A stretch of 64,000 bases of DNA from Mycobacterium sp. JS623 (GTDB lineage Bacteria; Actinomycetota; Actinomycetes; Mycobacteriales; Mycobacteriaceae), in the NCBI RefSeq assembly GCF_000328565.1, contig NC_019966.1, forward strand, positions 2,976,001-3,040,000. The letters are read 5' to 3'. Below are positions 45,245 to 64,000 of the stretch, piece by piece (the first letter of the stretch is position 1; the number at the start of each line of letters is the position of its first letter). Below the pieces are notes generated by a model, which saw only the letters and a list, made by a program, of their open reading frames with translations, ran no database searches and was not told where the DNA came from. A program made the position numbers and the translations under genes.

Positions 45245-45316
45245 CGATTGCCTGCGGCGTGGCGGCGCAGTGTTATCCGCGCTCCATCGTCTAGCCACAC
45301 GCCTGTGACCAGGCTG

Positions 45317-45346
45317 TTTACCGGTCGATGTTGCCTCAACTAGGCT
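45317..45346 (+). promoter_or_regulatory. promoter of the cyclase gene
   Basis: TTTACC (45317-45322), an 18-nt spacer, TAGGCT (45341-45346), then 7 nt to GTG 45354. It predicts a leaderless message. Confidence 0.5.
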
Positions 45347-45353
45347 GGCGCCC

Positions 45354-46226
45354 GTGGATGATGTCGAGTCGATCGACGAGCGACCCGTCACACAATCATC
45401 CGGCCCTAAGGGTTGGTTGAAGGGCACCAATCACAACCCGGCTGTCATCGAGTTCCTGCGCCGGGCGCGTCGGGCACTGCCCGGTGACCCCGATTTCGGA
45501 GATCCGTTGTCAGTCGACGGTGTTGGGGGTCCACGTGCGGCCGCGCGGGCCGCTGATCGCTTGCTCGAACGGGAGGCCGCCTCGCGCGAAGTCAGCCTGG
45601 GCGCACTGCAGGTGTGGCAGGCGCTGACGGAGCGGGTGTCGGGTAAGCCGGCGAATCGTGAGGTGACGCTGGTGTTTACCGACTTAGTGGGCTTTTCGTC
45701 GTGGTCTCTGAGTGCTGGCGACGAGGCGACGTTGAAGTTGTTGCGCCGGGTTTCTCAGGTCGTCGAGCCGCCGCTACTGGAGGCGGGTGGTCAGATCGTC
45801 AAGCGGATGGGCGACGGCATAATGGCGGTGTTCGCCCAACCCGCCACCGCGGTGCGCGCCGCCATCGCTGCCCGCGAAGCAGTGAAAGACGTTGAGGTGG
45901 AAGGCCATACGCCGCGGATGCGAGTCGGGGTGCACACCGGCCGGCCGCAGCGGATCGGTTCGGACTGGCTCGGCGTCGACGTCAACATCGCTGCGCGAGT
46001 GATGGCGCGGGCCACCAAGGGCGAACTAGTGGTGTCTGCGGCGACGCTCGACCGAATTTCAGAGGAGGATTTCGAAAATCTCGGCGTGACGGCGAAACGG
46101 CTTCGCCGGCAGGTCTTTACGGCCAAGCAGGACGGCGTGCCCGCCGACCTCATCATGTACCGCTTGAGAACTCGCAGGCAGTTGCCAGGCGGCGAGGACG
46201 GCGAAGCAGGCGCGGCGGGCGCATAG
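45354..46226 (+). CDS. class III adenylate/guanylate cyclase, Rv1647-like
   Basis: A 290-residue soluble cyclase. Residues 1-100 form a helical regulatory region (KGWLKGTNHNPAVIEFLRRA), and residues 103-275 the cyclase homology domain. All six key residues are present: metal Asp110 and Asp154, purine-selecting Lys150 and Asp209, transition-state Asn211 and Arg215. The Lys/Asp pair predicts ATP as substrate. It makes cAMP in the cytosol; Rv1647 is reported as an active cyclase. GTG 45354 follows a -10 by 7 nt. It is divergent from the MpaB-like gene. Confidence 0.93.
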   Translation: MDDVESIDERPVTQSSGPKGWLKGTNHNPAVIEFLRRARRALPGDPDFGDPLSVDGVGGPRAAARAADRLLEREAASREVSLGALQVWQALTERVSGKPANREVTLVFTDLVGFSSWSLSAGDEATLKLLRRVSQVVEPPLLEAGGQIVKRMGDGIMAVFAQPATAVRAAIAAREAVKDVEVEGHTPRMRVGVHTGRPQRIGSDWLGVDVNIAARVMARATKGELVVSAATLDRISEEDFENLGVTAKRLRRQVFTAKQDGVPADLIMYRLRTRRQLPGGEDGEAGAAGA

Positions 46227-46235
46227 TGGTCTGAG

Positions 46236-48086
<1,851 letters not shown>

Positions 48087-48087
<1 letters not shown>

Positions 48088-50585
48088 TGCGGCTTCCCTA
48101 CAGCTGGCTGCGCGACGTCGTCCAGGCCGGCGCTCCGGGGTGGGACGTGCCTCCCGAAGAACTGGAGCACACCCTGATCCGGATCGGCCACGAGGTCGAA
48201 GAGATCATCCCCGTCGGACCCGTCACAGGCCCGCTGACCGTTGGCCGCGTCGCCGGGATCGAGGAACTTACCGAGTTCAAGAAACCCATCCGGGCGGTCA
48301 AGGTCGACGTCGGCGAGCCCGAACCTCGCGACATCGTCTGCGGGGCAACCAACTTCGCCGTCGGCGATCTGGTGGTCGTCGCGCTGCCGGGAACGGTGCT
48401 GCCCGGCGAGTTCACGATCGCGACGCGAAAGACATACGGTCGCACGTCCGATGGAATGATCTGCTCGACGGCCGAACTCAACGTGGGCACCGACCATTCC
48501 GGCATCCTGGTGCTTCCGCCCGGCACTGCAGAGCCGGGGGCGGCGGCCGCCGAACTGCTCGGCCTCGACGATGTGGTGTTCCATTTGGCCATCACCCCGG
48601 ATCGCGGCTACTGCCTGTCGGTGCGCGGCATGGCACGCGAAATCGCCTGCGCATACGACCTCGATTACGTCGACCCCGCCGATGTACCACCGCTGCCCGC
48701 CGACGGCGAGGCGCTGCCGGTGACGATTCAGCCCGGCACCGGGGTGCTGCGATTCGGACTGCGACCGGTGACGGGCATCGATCCAAAAGCGGTGTCGCCG
48801 TGGTGGATGCAGCGGCGGCTGCTGTTGTCCGGCATCCGCGCCATCTCACCGGCCGTCGACGTGACGAACTATGTGATGCTCGAGCTCGGTCACCCGATGC
48901 ACGCCCACGACCGCAGCCTGATCACCGGCGGCTTCAAGGTCCGCTTCGCGGAACCGGGGGAGACGGTCGTCACGCTCGACGACATCGAGCGCAAGCTCGA
49001 CCCTCGCGATGTGCTGATCGTCGACGACGTCGCGACCGCGGCGATCGGTGGGATCATGGGAGCGGGCACCACCGAGGTGCGCGAAACCACGACCGACCTG
49101 ATGTTGGAGGCCGCGGTGTGGGACCCGGCTGCGGTGTCGCGGACTCAGCGTCGGTTGCACCTCACCAGCGAGTCGGGCCGTCGCTACGAGCGCACCGTCG
49201 ATCCTGCTGTCTCCGTGGCCGCACTGGACCGGGCCGCCACGCTGTTGGCCGAGATCGCCGGCGGCACAATCGAACCCAAGCTGACCGACTGGCGCGGCGA
49301 CCCGCCGCGCGAGAATTGGTCGCCGGCACCCGTCAGCATGGCTGTCGACCTGCCGCACCGCACCGCGGGTGTCGACTACGCCGACGGCACGACGCAACGC
49401 AGGCTGACACAGATCGGCGCCGACGTGGTGACCGATGGCGACCGGGTGACGGCAACCCCGCCGAGCTGGCGGCCCGACCTGCGCGAGCCGGCCGACCTCG
49501 TCGAAGAGGTGCTGCGGCTGGAAGGTCTCGAGATCATCCCGTCGGTGTTGCCGCAGGCGCCGGCGGGCCGCGGTCTCACTCCGGTCCAGAAGCGTCGCCG
49601 GGCGATCGGAAAGTCGTTGGCGCTCAACGGCTATGTCGAAGTTCTGCCGACGCCGTTCCTACCAGCAGGTGTTTTCGACCAGTGGGGTCTGCCCGCCGAC
49701 GATCCGCGGCGCATCGCCACCCAGGTGCTCAACCCGTTGGAGTCCGACCGGCCGGAGTTGGCGACAACGCTGCTGCCTGGGCTGCTGGAAGCCTTGGCGC
49801 GCAACGTGTCCCGTGGTGCTGTCGACGTCGCGCTGTATGCGATCCAGCAGGTCGTCGAACCCATCTCGGAAACCCGCTCCGTGGAACGGATTCCGAACGA
49901 CCGCAGGCCAACCGACGACGAGATCGCCATCCTCGACGCGTCGCTGCCACGTCAGCCGCAGCACGTGGGCGTCGTGATGGCGGGGCTGCGTGAACCGGCG
50001 GGCCCGTGGGGCCCCGGCCGTCCGGTGGAGGCCCGCGATGCGTTCGAGGCGGTCCGCGTCATCGGCCGCGCCGCAGGCGTCGAGTTGACGTTGCGGGCTG
50101 CGCAATATCTGCCATGGCATCCGGGCCGCTGCGCGGAGGTTTTGATCGGCGACAGCCAAAACGGGGTAGTGGTCGGGCACGCCGGTCAATTGCACCCCGC
50201 GGTGGTGGAACGGTCGGGCCTGCCGAAAGGCGCCTGCGCGGTTGAGCTTGACCTCGACGCGATTCCGATCAGCGAGGTGCTGCCCGCCCCGCGAGTTTCC
50301 CCCTTCCCCGCGGTCTTCCAGGACGTCAGCTTGATCGTCGGGAAGGATGTCGCCGCGCAAGCGGTAGTCGATGCGGTGCGCGACGGCGCCGGCGAATTGC
50401 TCGAGGATGTGCGGCTATTCGACGTCTACACCGGACCGCAGATCGGCGACGGCCGTAAATCGGTCACGCTGGCGCTGCGCTTCCGCGCCGCGGATCGCAC
50501 GTTGACCGAAGACGAGGCCAGCACGGCCCGAGACGCTGCGGTCAAGACCGCGGCCGACCGTGTCGGCGCCGTGCAACGCGCCTAA
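48087..50585 (+). CDS. pheT: phenylalanyl-tRNA synthetase beta subunit
   Basis: An 832-residue PheT. Domains in order: N-terminal B1/EMAP-like tRNA-binding OB domain (residues 40-150, with [20 protein letters not shown]), B3/B4 editing domain (about 205-390), B5 domain (about 405-480), the catalytic-like fold (about 490-700) and a C-terminal FDX-ACB anticodon domain (about 735-832, with [20 protein letters not shown]). It edits mischarged Tyr-tRNA and recognises tRNA-Phe. The start ATG 48087 overlaps the pheS TGA by one base. Confidence 0.97.
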
Positions 50586-50589
50586 GTCG

Positions 50590-51792
50590 TTAGGTCCCAG
50601 GGCTGACCGTCAACCGGGCGGGACTGCGGCCGAGCACCTGGCGCCACGGTATCTCGCCGACGTTCTCGGTCAGGCGCAGCGGGGGATCGGCGGCGAACAC
50701 AGCACGCACCGCCTCCTCAACGGCGACCTTGGCCAACGCGGTCCCCAAGCAATAGTGGGTGCCTGCACCGAAATTCAGCAGCTTTGCGGTATCCGGGCGG
50801 GTGAAGCGGTCGGGATCGAATCGGTCTGGCTCCGGCCACGCGGATGCATCGCGACATGCCGACGCGATACACAAGAACACCATCGACCCGGACGGAAGCA
50901 CGGTGTCGTGCAACTCAACCGGCTGCACTGCGGTGCGCGGAATGGCCGGGATACTCGGTTCGAGCCGGATGGTCTCGTTGACGGCGCTGGTGAACCGCGG
51001 CGCGTCGTCGAGCGTTCCGTCGACTTTGTCGCGATGCTGCAGGGCGGTCAGAATGCTGCACGGAATCTGGCTGCCAGCCGTATCATGCCCGGCGACAAGC
51101 AGATTGGCGATCATCGTCACCGTTTCGTCGTGAGTCAGACAATCCCCATCGGACTCGGCGGCGAGCAGCGATGTGATGAGGTCGTCACCCGGATCCTTCG
51201 CCCGCCGCGTCGTCAATTCATCGACGTAGCTCTGCAATTCGACGATAGCCATGGTCGCATCGGCGATCTGCTCGGGCGTCATGACGAAGAACACGGGGCT
51301 CAAGGCTTCGGCCCATTGCGTGAAAACCGCGTCGTCACCATCCGGAACCCCGAGCAGCCGACAGATCATGCGCGTGCCCAGCGACGACATGGTGAGTAGG
51401 TCGCCGGTCTGTTTAGCCGCTGCGATGGCGTCATTAGCCATCTGCGCAGCGGTATCCCGAAGTGCCCCGACGGAGCGAGGCGTGAAGGCCCGCGACACCA
51501 GCGATCGGATGCGACGGTGGTAGTCACCCTCGGTGGTGAACATGACTTTGGCGTACCAGTCGCGCAGCGGTCCGTCGGCGATGCCCATCATGTCGAACAA
51601 GATCAGCCCGATGCCCTCGAGTCGCGGATCATGCGCCAGCGTTTCGACGTCGTGCTGGCGCAAGACAATGGTGGCGCCGGTGTCGATGTCGGTGGCCAGT
51701 GGCCCTTGTGCCGCGGCCTCCCGGAGCATGCCGTGCAGGTCGGCCGAAAACGACCGAGACAAGTCAATGGGTGTGAGCACAGACGAAGTCAC
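50590..51792 (-). CDS. cytochrome P450
   Basis: A 400-residue soluble P450. The I-helix oxygen motif is AGHDTAGSQ (about residue 240), the K-helix ExxR is ETIR (about 281), and the haem loop is FGAGTHYCLGTALA with the proximal Cys at about residue 347. The AGHDTAG motif has Ala where Thr is common at its last position. The start is GTG 51792 with GGGGGA 5 nt upstream. No ferredoxin or reductase gene is nearby. The substrate is unknown. It is divergent from the DUF1326 gene. Confidence 0.93.
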   Translation of the reverse strand: MTSSVLTPIDLSRSFSADLHGMLREAAAQGPLATDIDTGATIVLRQHDVETLAHDPRLEGIGLILFDMMGIADGPLRDWYAKVMFTTEGDYHRRIRSLVSRAFTPRSVGALRDTAAQMANDAIAAAKQTGDLLTMSSLGTRMICRLLGVPDGDDAVFTQWAEALSPVFFVMTPEQIADATMAIVELQSYVDELTTRRAKDPGDDLITSLLAAESDGDCLTHDETVTMIANLLVAGHDTAGSQIPCSILTALQHRDKVDGTLDDAPRFTSAVNETIRLEPSIPAIPRTAVQPVELHDTVLPSGSMVFLCIASACRDASAWPEPDRFDPDRFTRPDTAKLLNFGAGTHYCLGTALAKVAVEEAVRAVFAADPPLRLTENVGEIPWRQVLGRSPARLTVSPGT

Positions 51793-51883
51793 GATTTCCC
51801 CCGGAAGTTGCCGTTGCTCAGAAGTATGCGCGGGTTCTGCGCGAATCGCTTCAAGTCGACTGCAATAGGCGGACAATCCAGCA

Positions 51884-52486
51884 ATGGCGTGGAAAATTCG
51901 GGGGACGTACGTCGAAACCTGTTCGTGTGAATTCTTTTGCCCGTGCAACTTCAATTTGGCAAACGGCGCTGATTACGACCGTTGCCGCGCAACATTGGTC
52001 TTCAACATCACCGACGGCGACATCGAGGGGACAGACGTCAGCGGGCTCGTGGTGGTTATCATCGCCGACACACCCAAGGTGATGGCCGACGGCAACTGGC
52101 GACTGGGCACGGTGATCGATTCAAGGGCCACCGATGAACAGGCCGAGAAACTGCGATGCGTGTTCAGCGGCGAATTGGGCGGCCCGATGGCGGCATTGGG
52201 GCCGCTCGTTGCCGAGAACCTCGGTGTCCAGCGCGCCGCCATCGACGTCCGAGAGGAAGGGCGGTTGCACAGCGTCCGCATCGGCGACACCACGAACCTC
52301 GAAGTCGAGGATGTCGTGCCGTTCGGCGTCGAGAACGGGGAGCCTGCGCGCGTCACCGGCATCTTCCATCCGGCTGGCTCGGAATTCCGTGTGGCAAAGG
52401 CAAAATCGGCTGACATCAGCTTGTTCGGCATTGAATACCAAGGCAAGTCGGGGCTCAGCTCCTCACAGTTCAACTGGGCTACTTGA
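51884..52486 (+). CDS. DUF1326 domain protein
   Basis: A 200-residue DUF1326 protein. The N-terminus carries the family cysteine cluster, TYVETCSCEFFCPCNFN (CxC-x3-CxC), and the C-terminal part is a beta-rich SRPBCC-like fold. The four cysteines suggest metal binding. Genes of this type are often next to a DUF2182 membrane protein, as here, so the two may act together in metal handling or redox chemistry; this is not proven. ATG 51884, leader of about 90 nt shared with the P450 gene. Confidence 0.88.
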   Translation: MAWKIRGTYVETCSCEFFCPCNFNLANGADYDRCRATLVFNITDGDIEGTDVSGLVVVIIADTPKVMADGNWRLGTVIDSRATDEQAEKLRCVFSGELGGPMAALGPLVAENLGVQRAAIDVREEGRLHSVRIGDTTNLEVEDVVPFGVENGEPARVTGIFHPAGSEFRVAKAKSADISLFGIEYQGKSGLSSSQFNWAT

Positions 52487-52490
52487 TCGC

Positions 52491-53261
52491 GTGACTGTCC
52501 AAAAGGACGAACTGCAACCGGTTTTCACCGCTGCGCGCAGCCGGCTCGGGTTGATCGCGCTGCTATTGGTCCTTGCCGCGCTCGCGTGGTGGTTCACCGT
52601 CGAGCAGGTGCGTGGCATGGACGACGGGCCGGGCACCGAGCTGGGCCCGCTCACATGGTTTCTCGCTATCTGGTTGGTGATGATGGCTGCGATGATGTTC
52701 CCGTCGGTCGCGCCAACGGTGGCGCTGTACTCGACGATGGCAAAGCGGAGCACCCCGCTGGCGCCGCTGGTCTTCTCCTCCGGGTACCTGCTGACGTGGA
52801 CCGCGGCCGGACTGCTGGCCTTCGCAGTGTCGGCGGCTGGTCGCCGCCTGTTCGGCGACGCGTTGGCTTGGGATCGGGCGGGCCGTTGGCTAGCGGCAGG
52901 CGTTCTGGCGGTCGCCGCCGTCTACGAGCTGACCCCGCTGAAATCCGTCTGTCTGCGGCATTGCCGCAGCCCGCTGGGCTTCCTCCTCGGCTCCTGGCGC
53001 AACGGATTGCCCGGCGCACTGCGGATGGGTGCGACGCACGGCGCCTGGTGCGTCGGATGCTGCTGGGCGCTGATGGCATCCCTATTCGCGCTCGGCGTGA
53101 TGAGCGTGGCGTGGATGGCCCTCGTCGCGGCGCTGATCACCCTGGAGAAGACGCTGCCGTGGGGCCGCCTGGCGACGTACGGCACCGCAGCCATCCTGCT
53201 GATTCTGGCCATTCTGCAGGTCGCAGCCCCGCCGCCGATGCCAACGATGCCCGGTATGTAA
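52491..53261 (+). CDS. DUF2182 integral membrane protein
   Basis: A 256-residue membrane protein with about six helices. It has the DUF2182 features WLVMMAAMMFPSVAPTVALYS (residues 60-80), LKSVCLRHCRSPLGFL (two Cys and a His, about 147-162) and ATHGAWCVGCCWALMASL (about 178-195). The intramembrane Met, Cys and His residues look suited to copper or another soft metal. GTG 52491 is 4 nt after the DUF1326 stop. Partner of the DUF1326 protein by gene pairing. Confidence 0.87.
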   Translation: MTVQKDELQPVFTAARSRLGLIALLLVLAALAWWFTVEQVRGMDDGPGTELGPLTWFLAIWLVMMAAMMFPSVAPTVALYSTMAKRSTPLAPLVFSSGYLLTWTAAGLLAFAVSAAGRRLFGDALAWDRAGRWLAAGVLAVAAVYELTPLKSVCLRHCRSPLGFLLGSWRNGLPGALRMGATHGAWCVGCCWALMASLFALGVMSVAWMALVAALITLEKTLPWGRLATYGTAAILLILAILQVAAPPPMPTMPGM

Positions 53262-53266
53262 ATCAA

Positions 53267-55545
<2,279 letters not shown>

Positions 55546-55549
<4 letters not shown>

Positions 55550-56448
55550 CTTCGCCTGATGTCGCCGCCGGAACGACTCCGCCTGCGACCGAGACCAAGG
55601 CCCAGGTGCTCGCGGCAGCGCTGCCGTGGCTCAAACAACTGCACGGCAAGATCGTGGTCGTCAAGTACGGCGGCAATGCGATGACCGACGACCTGCTCAA
55701 GACGGCGTTCGCCGCCGACATGGTGTTCCTGCGCAACTGCGGCATCCATCCAGTCGTCGTGCACGGTGGCGGTCCGCAGATCAGCACGATGCTCAAACGC
55801 CTTGGCATCGAAGGGGATTTCAAGGGCGGCTTCCGCGTCACCACACCGGAGGTGCTCGACGTGGCCCGGATGGTGTTGTTCGGCCAGGTCGGTCGCGAGC
55901 TGGTGAACCTGATCAACGCACACGGCCCCTACGCGGTCGGTGTTACCGGCGAGGACGCGCACTTGTTCACCGCGGTGCGCCGCAGCGTCACCGTCGACGG
56001 CGTCGCGACCGACATCGGACTGGTCGGCGACGTCGAACGCGTTGACGCCGCCGCGTTGATGGATCTCATTGCTGCGGGCCGTATCCCGGTGGTCTCGACC
56101 ATCGCGCCCGACATCGACGGCGTCGTACACAACATCAACGCCGACACCGCCGCGGCCGCGCTGGCCGAGGCGCTCGGCGCCGAGAAGCTGGTTGTGCTGA
56201 CCGATGTCGAAGGCCTCTACACCAGCTGGCCCGACACCGATTCGTTGGTCAGCGAAATCGACACGGCCGCATTGACGCAACTGCTTCCGACGCTGGAATC
56301 CGGAATGGTGCCCAAAATCGAGGCGTGCCTGCGTGCCGTGTCGGGCGGGGTGCCCAGCGCGCACGTCATTGACGGCCGCGTCGAACACTGCGTACTGGTC
56401 GAGTTGTTCACCGATGAAGGGACGGGCACCAAGGTGGTGAGCGCATGA
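55546..56448 (+). CDS. argB: acetylglutamate kinase
   Basis: A 300-residue amino-acid kinase that phosphorylates N-acetylglutamate. Lys in [11 protein letters not shown] (about residue 43), the HGGGPQIS loop (about 77), [18 protein letters not shown] and VLTDVEGLY are all present. The N-terminal extension (residues 1-30) fits the arginine-inhibited hexameric type. The start ATG 55546 overlaps the argJ stop. Confidence 0.97.
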
Positions 56449-56509
56449 GCAAAGCTTGCGAGCGAATCATGGGCACGGAATGCCGCGGCCGAGCCCGCGA
56501 GGTCACCGC
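56449..56509 (+). other. argB-argD intergenic segment
   Basis: The only sizeable gap before argG in this tightly packed operon (61 nt). It opens with AGCAAAGCTTGCGAGCG, resembling GAGCCGCTTGCGCGA in the argG-argH gap at 60296-60310. No SD-like purine run directly precedes argD; CGAGGT lies about 6 nt before ATG 56510. Confidence 0.35.
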
Positions 56510-62183
<5,674 letters not shown>

Positions 62184-62198
62184 GCTGCGATTCCTTCC

Positions 62199-62771
62199 CT
62201 AGAGTGCATCGATCCATTTCTCAAGGCGTCGGGCCTGCCGGGCCACCAGCTCGGGTTTACCGAGCGCATTGGCGAGGACAGTGGTGCCCTGAAACCCAAC
62301 AACCAGTTCGACCGCGAGGTCGTGCGCGTCTCGTCGACCCATTGCTCGCAATTGCCGTTCGGCCCAGTCGAGCGAAACCTCCATCAGTGCAGCGGCCGGC
62401 TGATCTGAGCCATCCGCATGCTTGGCGAGCTCGGAAGTCAGCGTGCCGAACGGGCAGCCGTACTGGGCGATCACGTCGCACCGCTGCGCCAGCACGAGAC
62501 CCACTAGCGCCTTCAGCCGCGTCTTCGGGTTGCGATGACGACGCTCGAGCTCGGCGATGTCCGTCGTGAGCTGCTGGACGTGCGTATCGACGACGGCATC
62601 GACGATGTCGTCCTTTGTCTTGAAGTAGTAATAGACATTGCCCAGGGGGACATCTGCCGCCGCGGCGATGTCCGCGAGTGTGGTGCGTGCAACGCCCTGG
62701 CGGTAGACGAGCTCGCCCGCTGCGGTCACCAGCCGCTCCCGCTTGGGCGATCGGGCGGCAGGGCCATTCAC
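62199..62771 (-). CDS. TetR/AcrR-family regulator
   Basis: A 190-residue TetR protein. The helix-turn-helix spans residues 15-60 (GVARTTLADIAAAADVPLGN, then VYYYFKTKDDIVDAV). The C-terminal part has GCPFGTLTSELAK, as in the AcuR-like subgroup. The start is GTG 62771 with AGGAGA 7 nt upstream. A near-perfect 20-bp palindrome at 62828-62847 lies 56 nt upstream and is the likely operator. What it controls on the other side is only a truncated gene start. Confidence 0.9.
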   Translation of the reverse strand: MNGPAARSPKRERLVTAAGELVYRQGVARTTLADIAAAADVPLGNVYYYFKTKDDIVDAVVDTHVQQLTTDIAELERRHRNPKTRLKALVGLVLAQRCDVIAQYGCPFGTLTSELAKHADGSDQPAAALMEVSLDWAERQLRAMGRRDAHDLAVELVVGFQGTTVLANALGKPELVARQARRLEKWIDAL

Positions 62772-62827
62772 GTCGGTTCTCCTAAGGCAGTCGCTGGCGA
62801 TGCGAAATTCGTCGACGGTCGGTCGAC

Positions 62828-62847
62828 TTAGTTAGGTAACTGACTAA
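62828..62847. promoter_or_regulatory. palindromic TetR-type operator
   Basis: TTAGTTAGGTAACTGACTAA is a palindrome with 8 of 10 base pairs matched across the centre. It lies between the TetR gene and the orphan SD/ATG at 62861-62874. The TTAGT/ACTAA arms resemble other TetR sites. The TetR gene next to it is the obvious binder. Confidence 0.6.
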
Positions 62848-62860
62848 CAGCGTATCCTGA

Positions 62861-62919
62861 AGGAGGACAAGATGCCCATCGGATACCTCGACGTGCCTAC
62901 CAGCGCCCCGATTTCATGA
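62861..62919 (+). pseudogene. truncated gene start with intact RBS (tautomerase-like N-terminus)
   Basis: A perfect AGGAGG (62861-62866) precedes ATG 62872 by 5 nt, but the frame ends after 15 codons: MPIGYLDVPTSAPIS. The start resembles the N-terminus of small tautomerase-like proteins (MPxGYLDVP...), though 15 residues cannot prove it. The next 50 nt hold no continuation in any frame. Probably the target gene of the TetR regulator, cut off by a deletion that joined it to the ABC-F gene end. Confidence 0.5.
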
Positions 62920-62971
62920 TCTTCATGCATGAGGCTGCTCGCGGACAGCCAGCAGCGGGTCGAACAGCAGA

Positions 62972-62998
62972 AGAACGCCTACAGCCGAGAGGCGTTCT
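62972..62998 (-). terminator. terminator after the ABC-F gene
   Basis: A perfect 9-bp stem, AGAACGCCT (62972-62980) and AGGCGTTCT (62990-62998), with a 9-nt loop. On the minus strand it starts at the gene's stop codon and is followed by TCTGCTGTT. Confidence 0.6.
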
Positions 62999-64000
62999 CA
63001 TTCCTCCGCAGCCGCCAGCCACGCCTCCTCGAGAGATTCCTTGCGCGCCAACAGCTCCTGAAGCTGGCCGTTGAGTTCGCCGACCCGCACGTGATCCGCG
63101 GCCGCCTCGGCCATCGACTCGTGCAGCGTGGCAATCTGGCCGTCGAGCTTCCCGAGCTGTCCCTCGATACGGGACATCTCCTTGCCGGCCCGTCGTTCGC
63201 GAGCCGACGCGGACTCCGAGCCCCGTGACGGTTCCGGTCGCGCTGCCTGTTCCGAAACACCTGCCCGCTCGGCAAGGTACTGGTCGACGCCGCCTGGCAA
63301 TAGATCACACCGACCGCCACCGGTCAGCGCATAGGTCACATCGCTGACCCGCTCCAGGAAATACCGGTCGTGCGTGACGACGATCAGCGTGCCCGGCCAG
63401 CCGTCGAGGTAATCCTCGATCACGGTCAACGTGTCGATATCCAGATCGTTGGTCGGCTCGTCGAGCAACAAGACGTTCGGCTCGTCGAGCAACAGCCGAA
63501 GGAACTGCAGTCGGCGCCGCTCACCACCGGATAGCTGTTCGATGCGCGCGGTCAGCTTGTCGCCGGTGAAGCCGAAATCCTTCAGCAGGGTGTCTGCGGT
63601 GATCTTCCGGCCACCCGCCAATTCGGTTACCCGGCGCCGGTTCTCGACGGCATCCAACACCCGAGAGGCACCGTCGACCTCGGCAAGTGCCTGGCTCAGG
63701 TAGCCGATCCGAAGCGTGGTGCCGCGCTTGATGGTTCCCGCGGCCGGCTCCAGTTCGCCGGAGAGCAGCCGCAACACCGACGTCTTGCCGCTGCCGTTCA
63801 CACCGACCAACCCGATTCGGACGCCAGGGCCGATCGACCAGTCCACGCGATCCAGGATCGCCCGATCCGCGACTTGTAACACAACGCGGTGCAAGTCGAA
63901 CACGTCCTTGCCCAGTCTGGTGGTCGCAAAGCGTTGCAGCACAAGCGAATCGCGCGGCGGCGGCTCGTTGGCAATCAGGTCGTTGGCGGCCTGGATCCGG
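62998..64000 (-). CDS. ABC-F family ATPase, C-terminal part (truncated by window edge)
   Basis: About 333 C-terminal residues of a soluble, dual-ATPase ABC-F protein; the first ATPase domain and the start lie beyond the right edge. Seen here: the end of the inter-domain linker (RIQAANDLIANEPPPRDSL), Walker A GLVGVNGSGKTS, signature LSGGERRR, Walker B VLLLDEPTNDLD and the switch His in VVTHDRYFLE. A charged coiled-coil tail follows (MSRIEGQLGKLDGQIATLHE), as in Uup. ABC-F proteins act on the ribosome or, for Uup, on DNA/ribosome intermediates; they are not transporters. Confidence 0.9.
   Translation of the reverse strand, partial: RIQAANDLIANEPPPRDSLVLQRFATTRLGKDVFDLHRVVLQVADRAILDRVDWSIGPGVRIGLVGVNGSGKTSVLRLLSGELEPAAGTIKRGTTLRIGYLSQALAEVDGASRVLDAVENRRRVTELAGGRKITADTLLKDFGFTGDKLTARIEQLSGGERRRLQFLRLLLDEPNVLLLDEPTNDLDIDTLTVIEDYLDGWPGTLIVVTHDRYFLERVSDVTYALTGGGRCDLLPGGVDQYLAERAGVSEQAARPEPSRGSESASARERRAGKEMSRIEGQLGKLDGQIATLHESMAEAAADHVRVGELNGQLQELLARKESLEEAWLAAAEE

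Overview
The window is a high-GC actinobacterial chromosome segment, almost certainly from a mycobacterium, most likely the rapidly growing Mycolicibacterium type. The backbone rpsA-coaE-uvrB-MFS-GT-usp-MBL-uvrA-esterase-lysX-infC-rpmI-rplT-tsnR-MpaB-like-cyclase-pheS-pheT-argCJBDFRGH follows, from memory, the M. tuberculosis order Rv1630 to Rv1659. The PE/PE_PGRS genes expected in that stretch of M. tuberculosis are absent, and several metabolic or repair genes have been added. No transposase, integrase, phage gene or CRISPR array was seen.

Layout. 1-1406: the 5' end of an alpha/beta-hydrolase-type regulator or cyclase gene and a PrsW-type membrane protease. 1619-4872: rpsA, coaE fused to GrpB, and a secreted protein. 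5017-7535: a short PGRS-like glycine tract, then a DNA-repair pair (Fpg-like glycosylase and stand-alone LigD-type primase-polymerase) and a DUF402 protein. 7562-12710: TetR/crotonase divergent pair, uvrB and an MFS exporter. 12656-15764: MgtC-like protein with MTA/SAH nucleosidase, DUF899, tRNA-Cys, a 49-residue ORF and an SRPBCC protein. 15783-18108: NCS1 permease opposite a nitrilase-family amidohydrolase. 18105-21213: a minus-strand operon of GT-C glycosyltransferase, UdgX and an alpha/beta hydrolase. 21521-26550: cAMP-binding-type universal stress protein, class I aldolase, glyoxalase-II-like hydrolase and uvrA.

26557-35417 is the accessory region. It holds a double GNAT protein, an AlkZ-like DNA glycosylase, an LpqH-type lipoprotein, and then a cluster not matched to any system I know: a TPR protein overlapping a CHAT (caspase-like) protease with an intact His/Cys pair, a small membrane protein on the opposite strand, and two translationally coupled proteins of unknown function. 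This is the best candidate for an undescribed system.

35436-50585: Rv1639c-like esterase, lysX, DUF1844, infC-rpmI-rplT behind a structured leader, tsnR, an acyl-CoA dehydrogenase, an MpaB-type oxygenase, a class III nucleotidyl cyclase, a polytopic membrane protein and pheST. 50590-53261: cytochrome P450 and a DUF1326/DUF2182 pair. 53304-61734: the complete arginine operon with an ARG-box-like palindrome over its promoter. 61731-64000: an F420/PPOX-type oxidoreductase, a TetR regulator facing a truncated gene start, and the 3' part of an ABC-F gene.

Two themes run through the window. (1) DNA repair: uvrA, uvrB, UdgX, the Fpg-like enzyme, the LigD-type polymerase and the AlkZ-like enzyme are all here, and uvrA, uvrB and the AlkZ-like gene carry promoters that resemble the RecA-independent (PafBC-type) damage promoter TTGTCRGTG-N8-TAnnnT. 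(2) Many start codons lie 6 or 7 nt after a TAnnnT -10 element, which predicts leaderless transcripts and was used to choose several starts.
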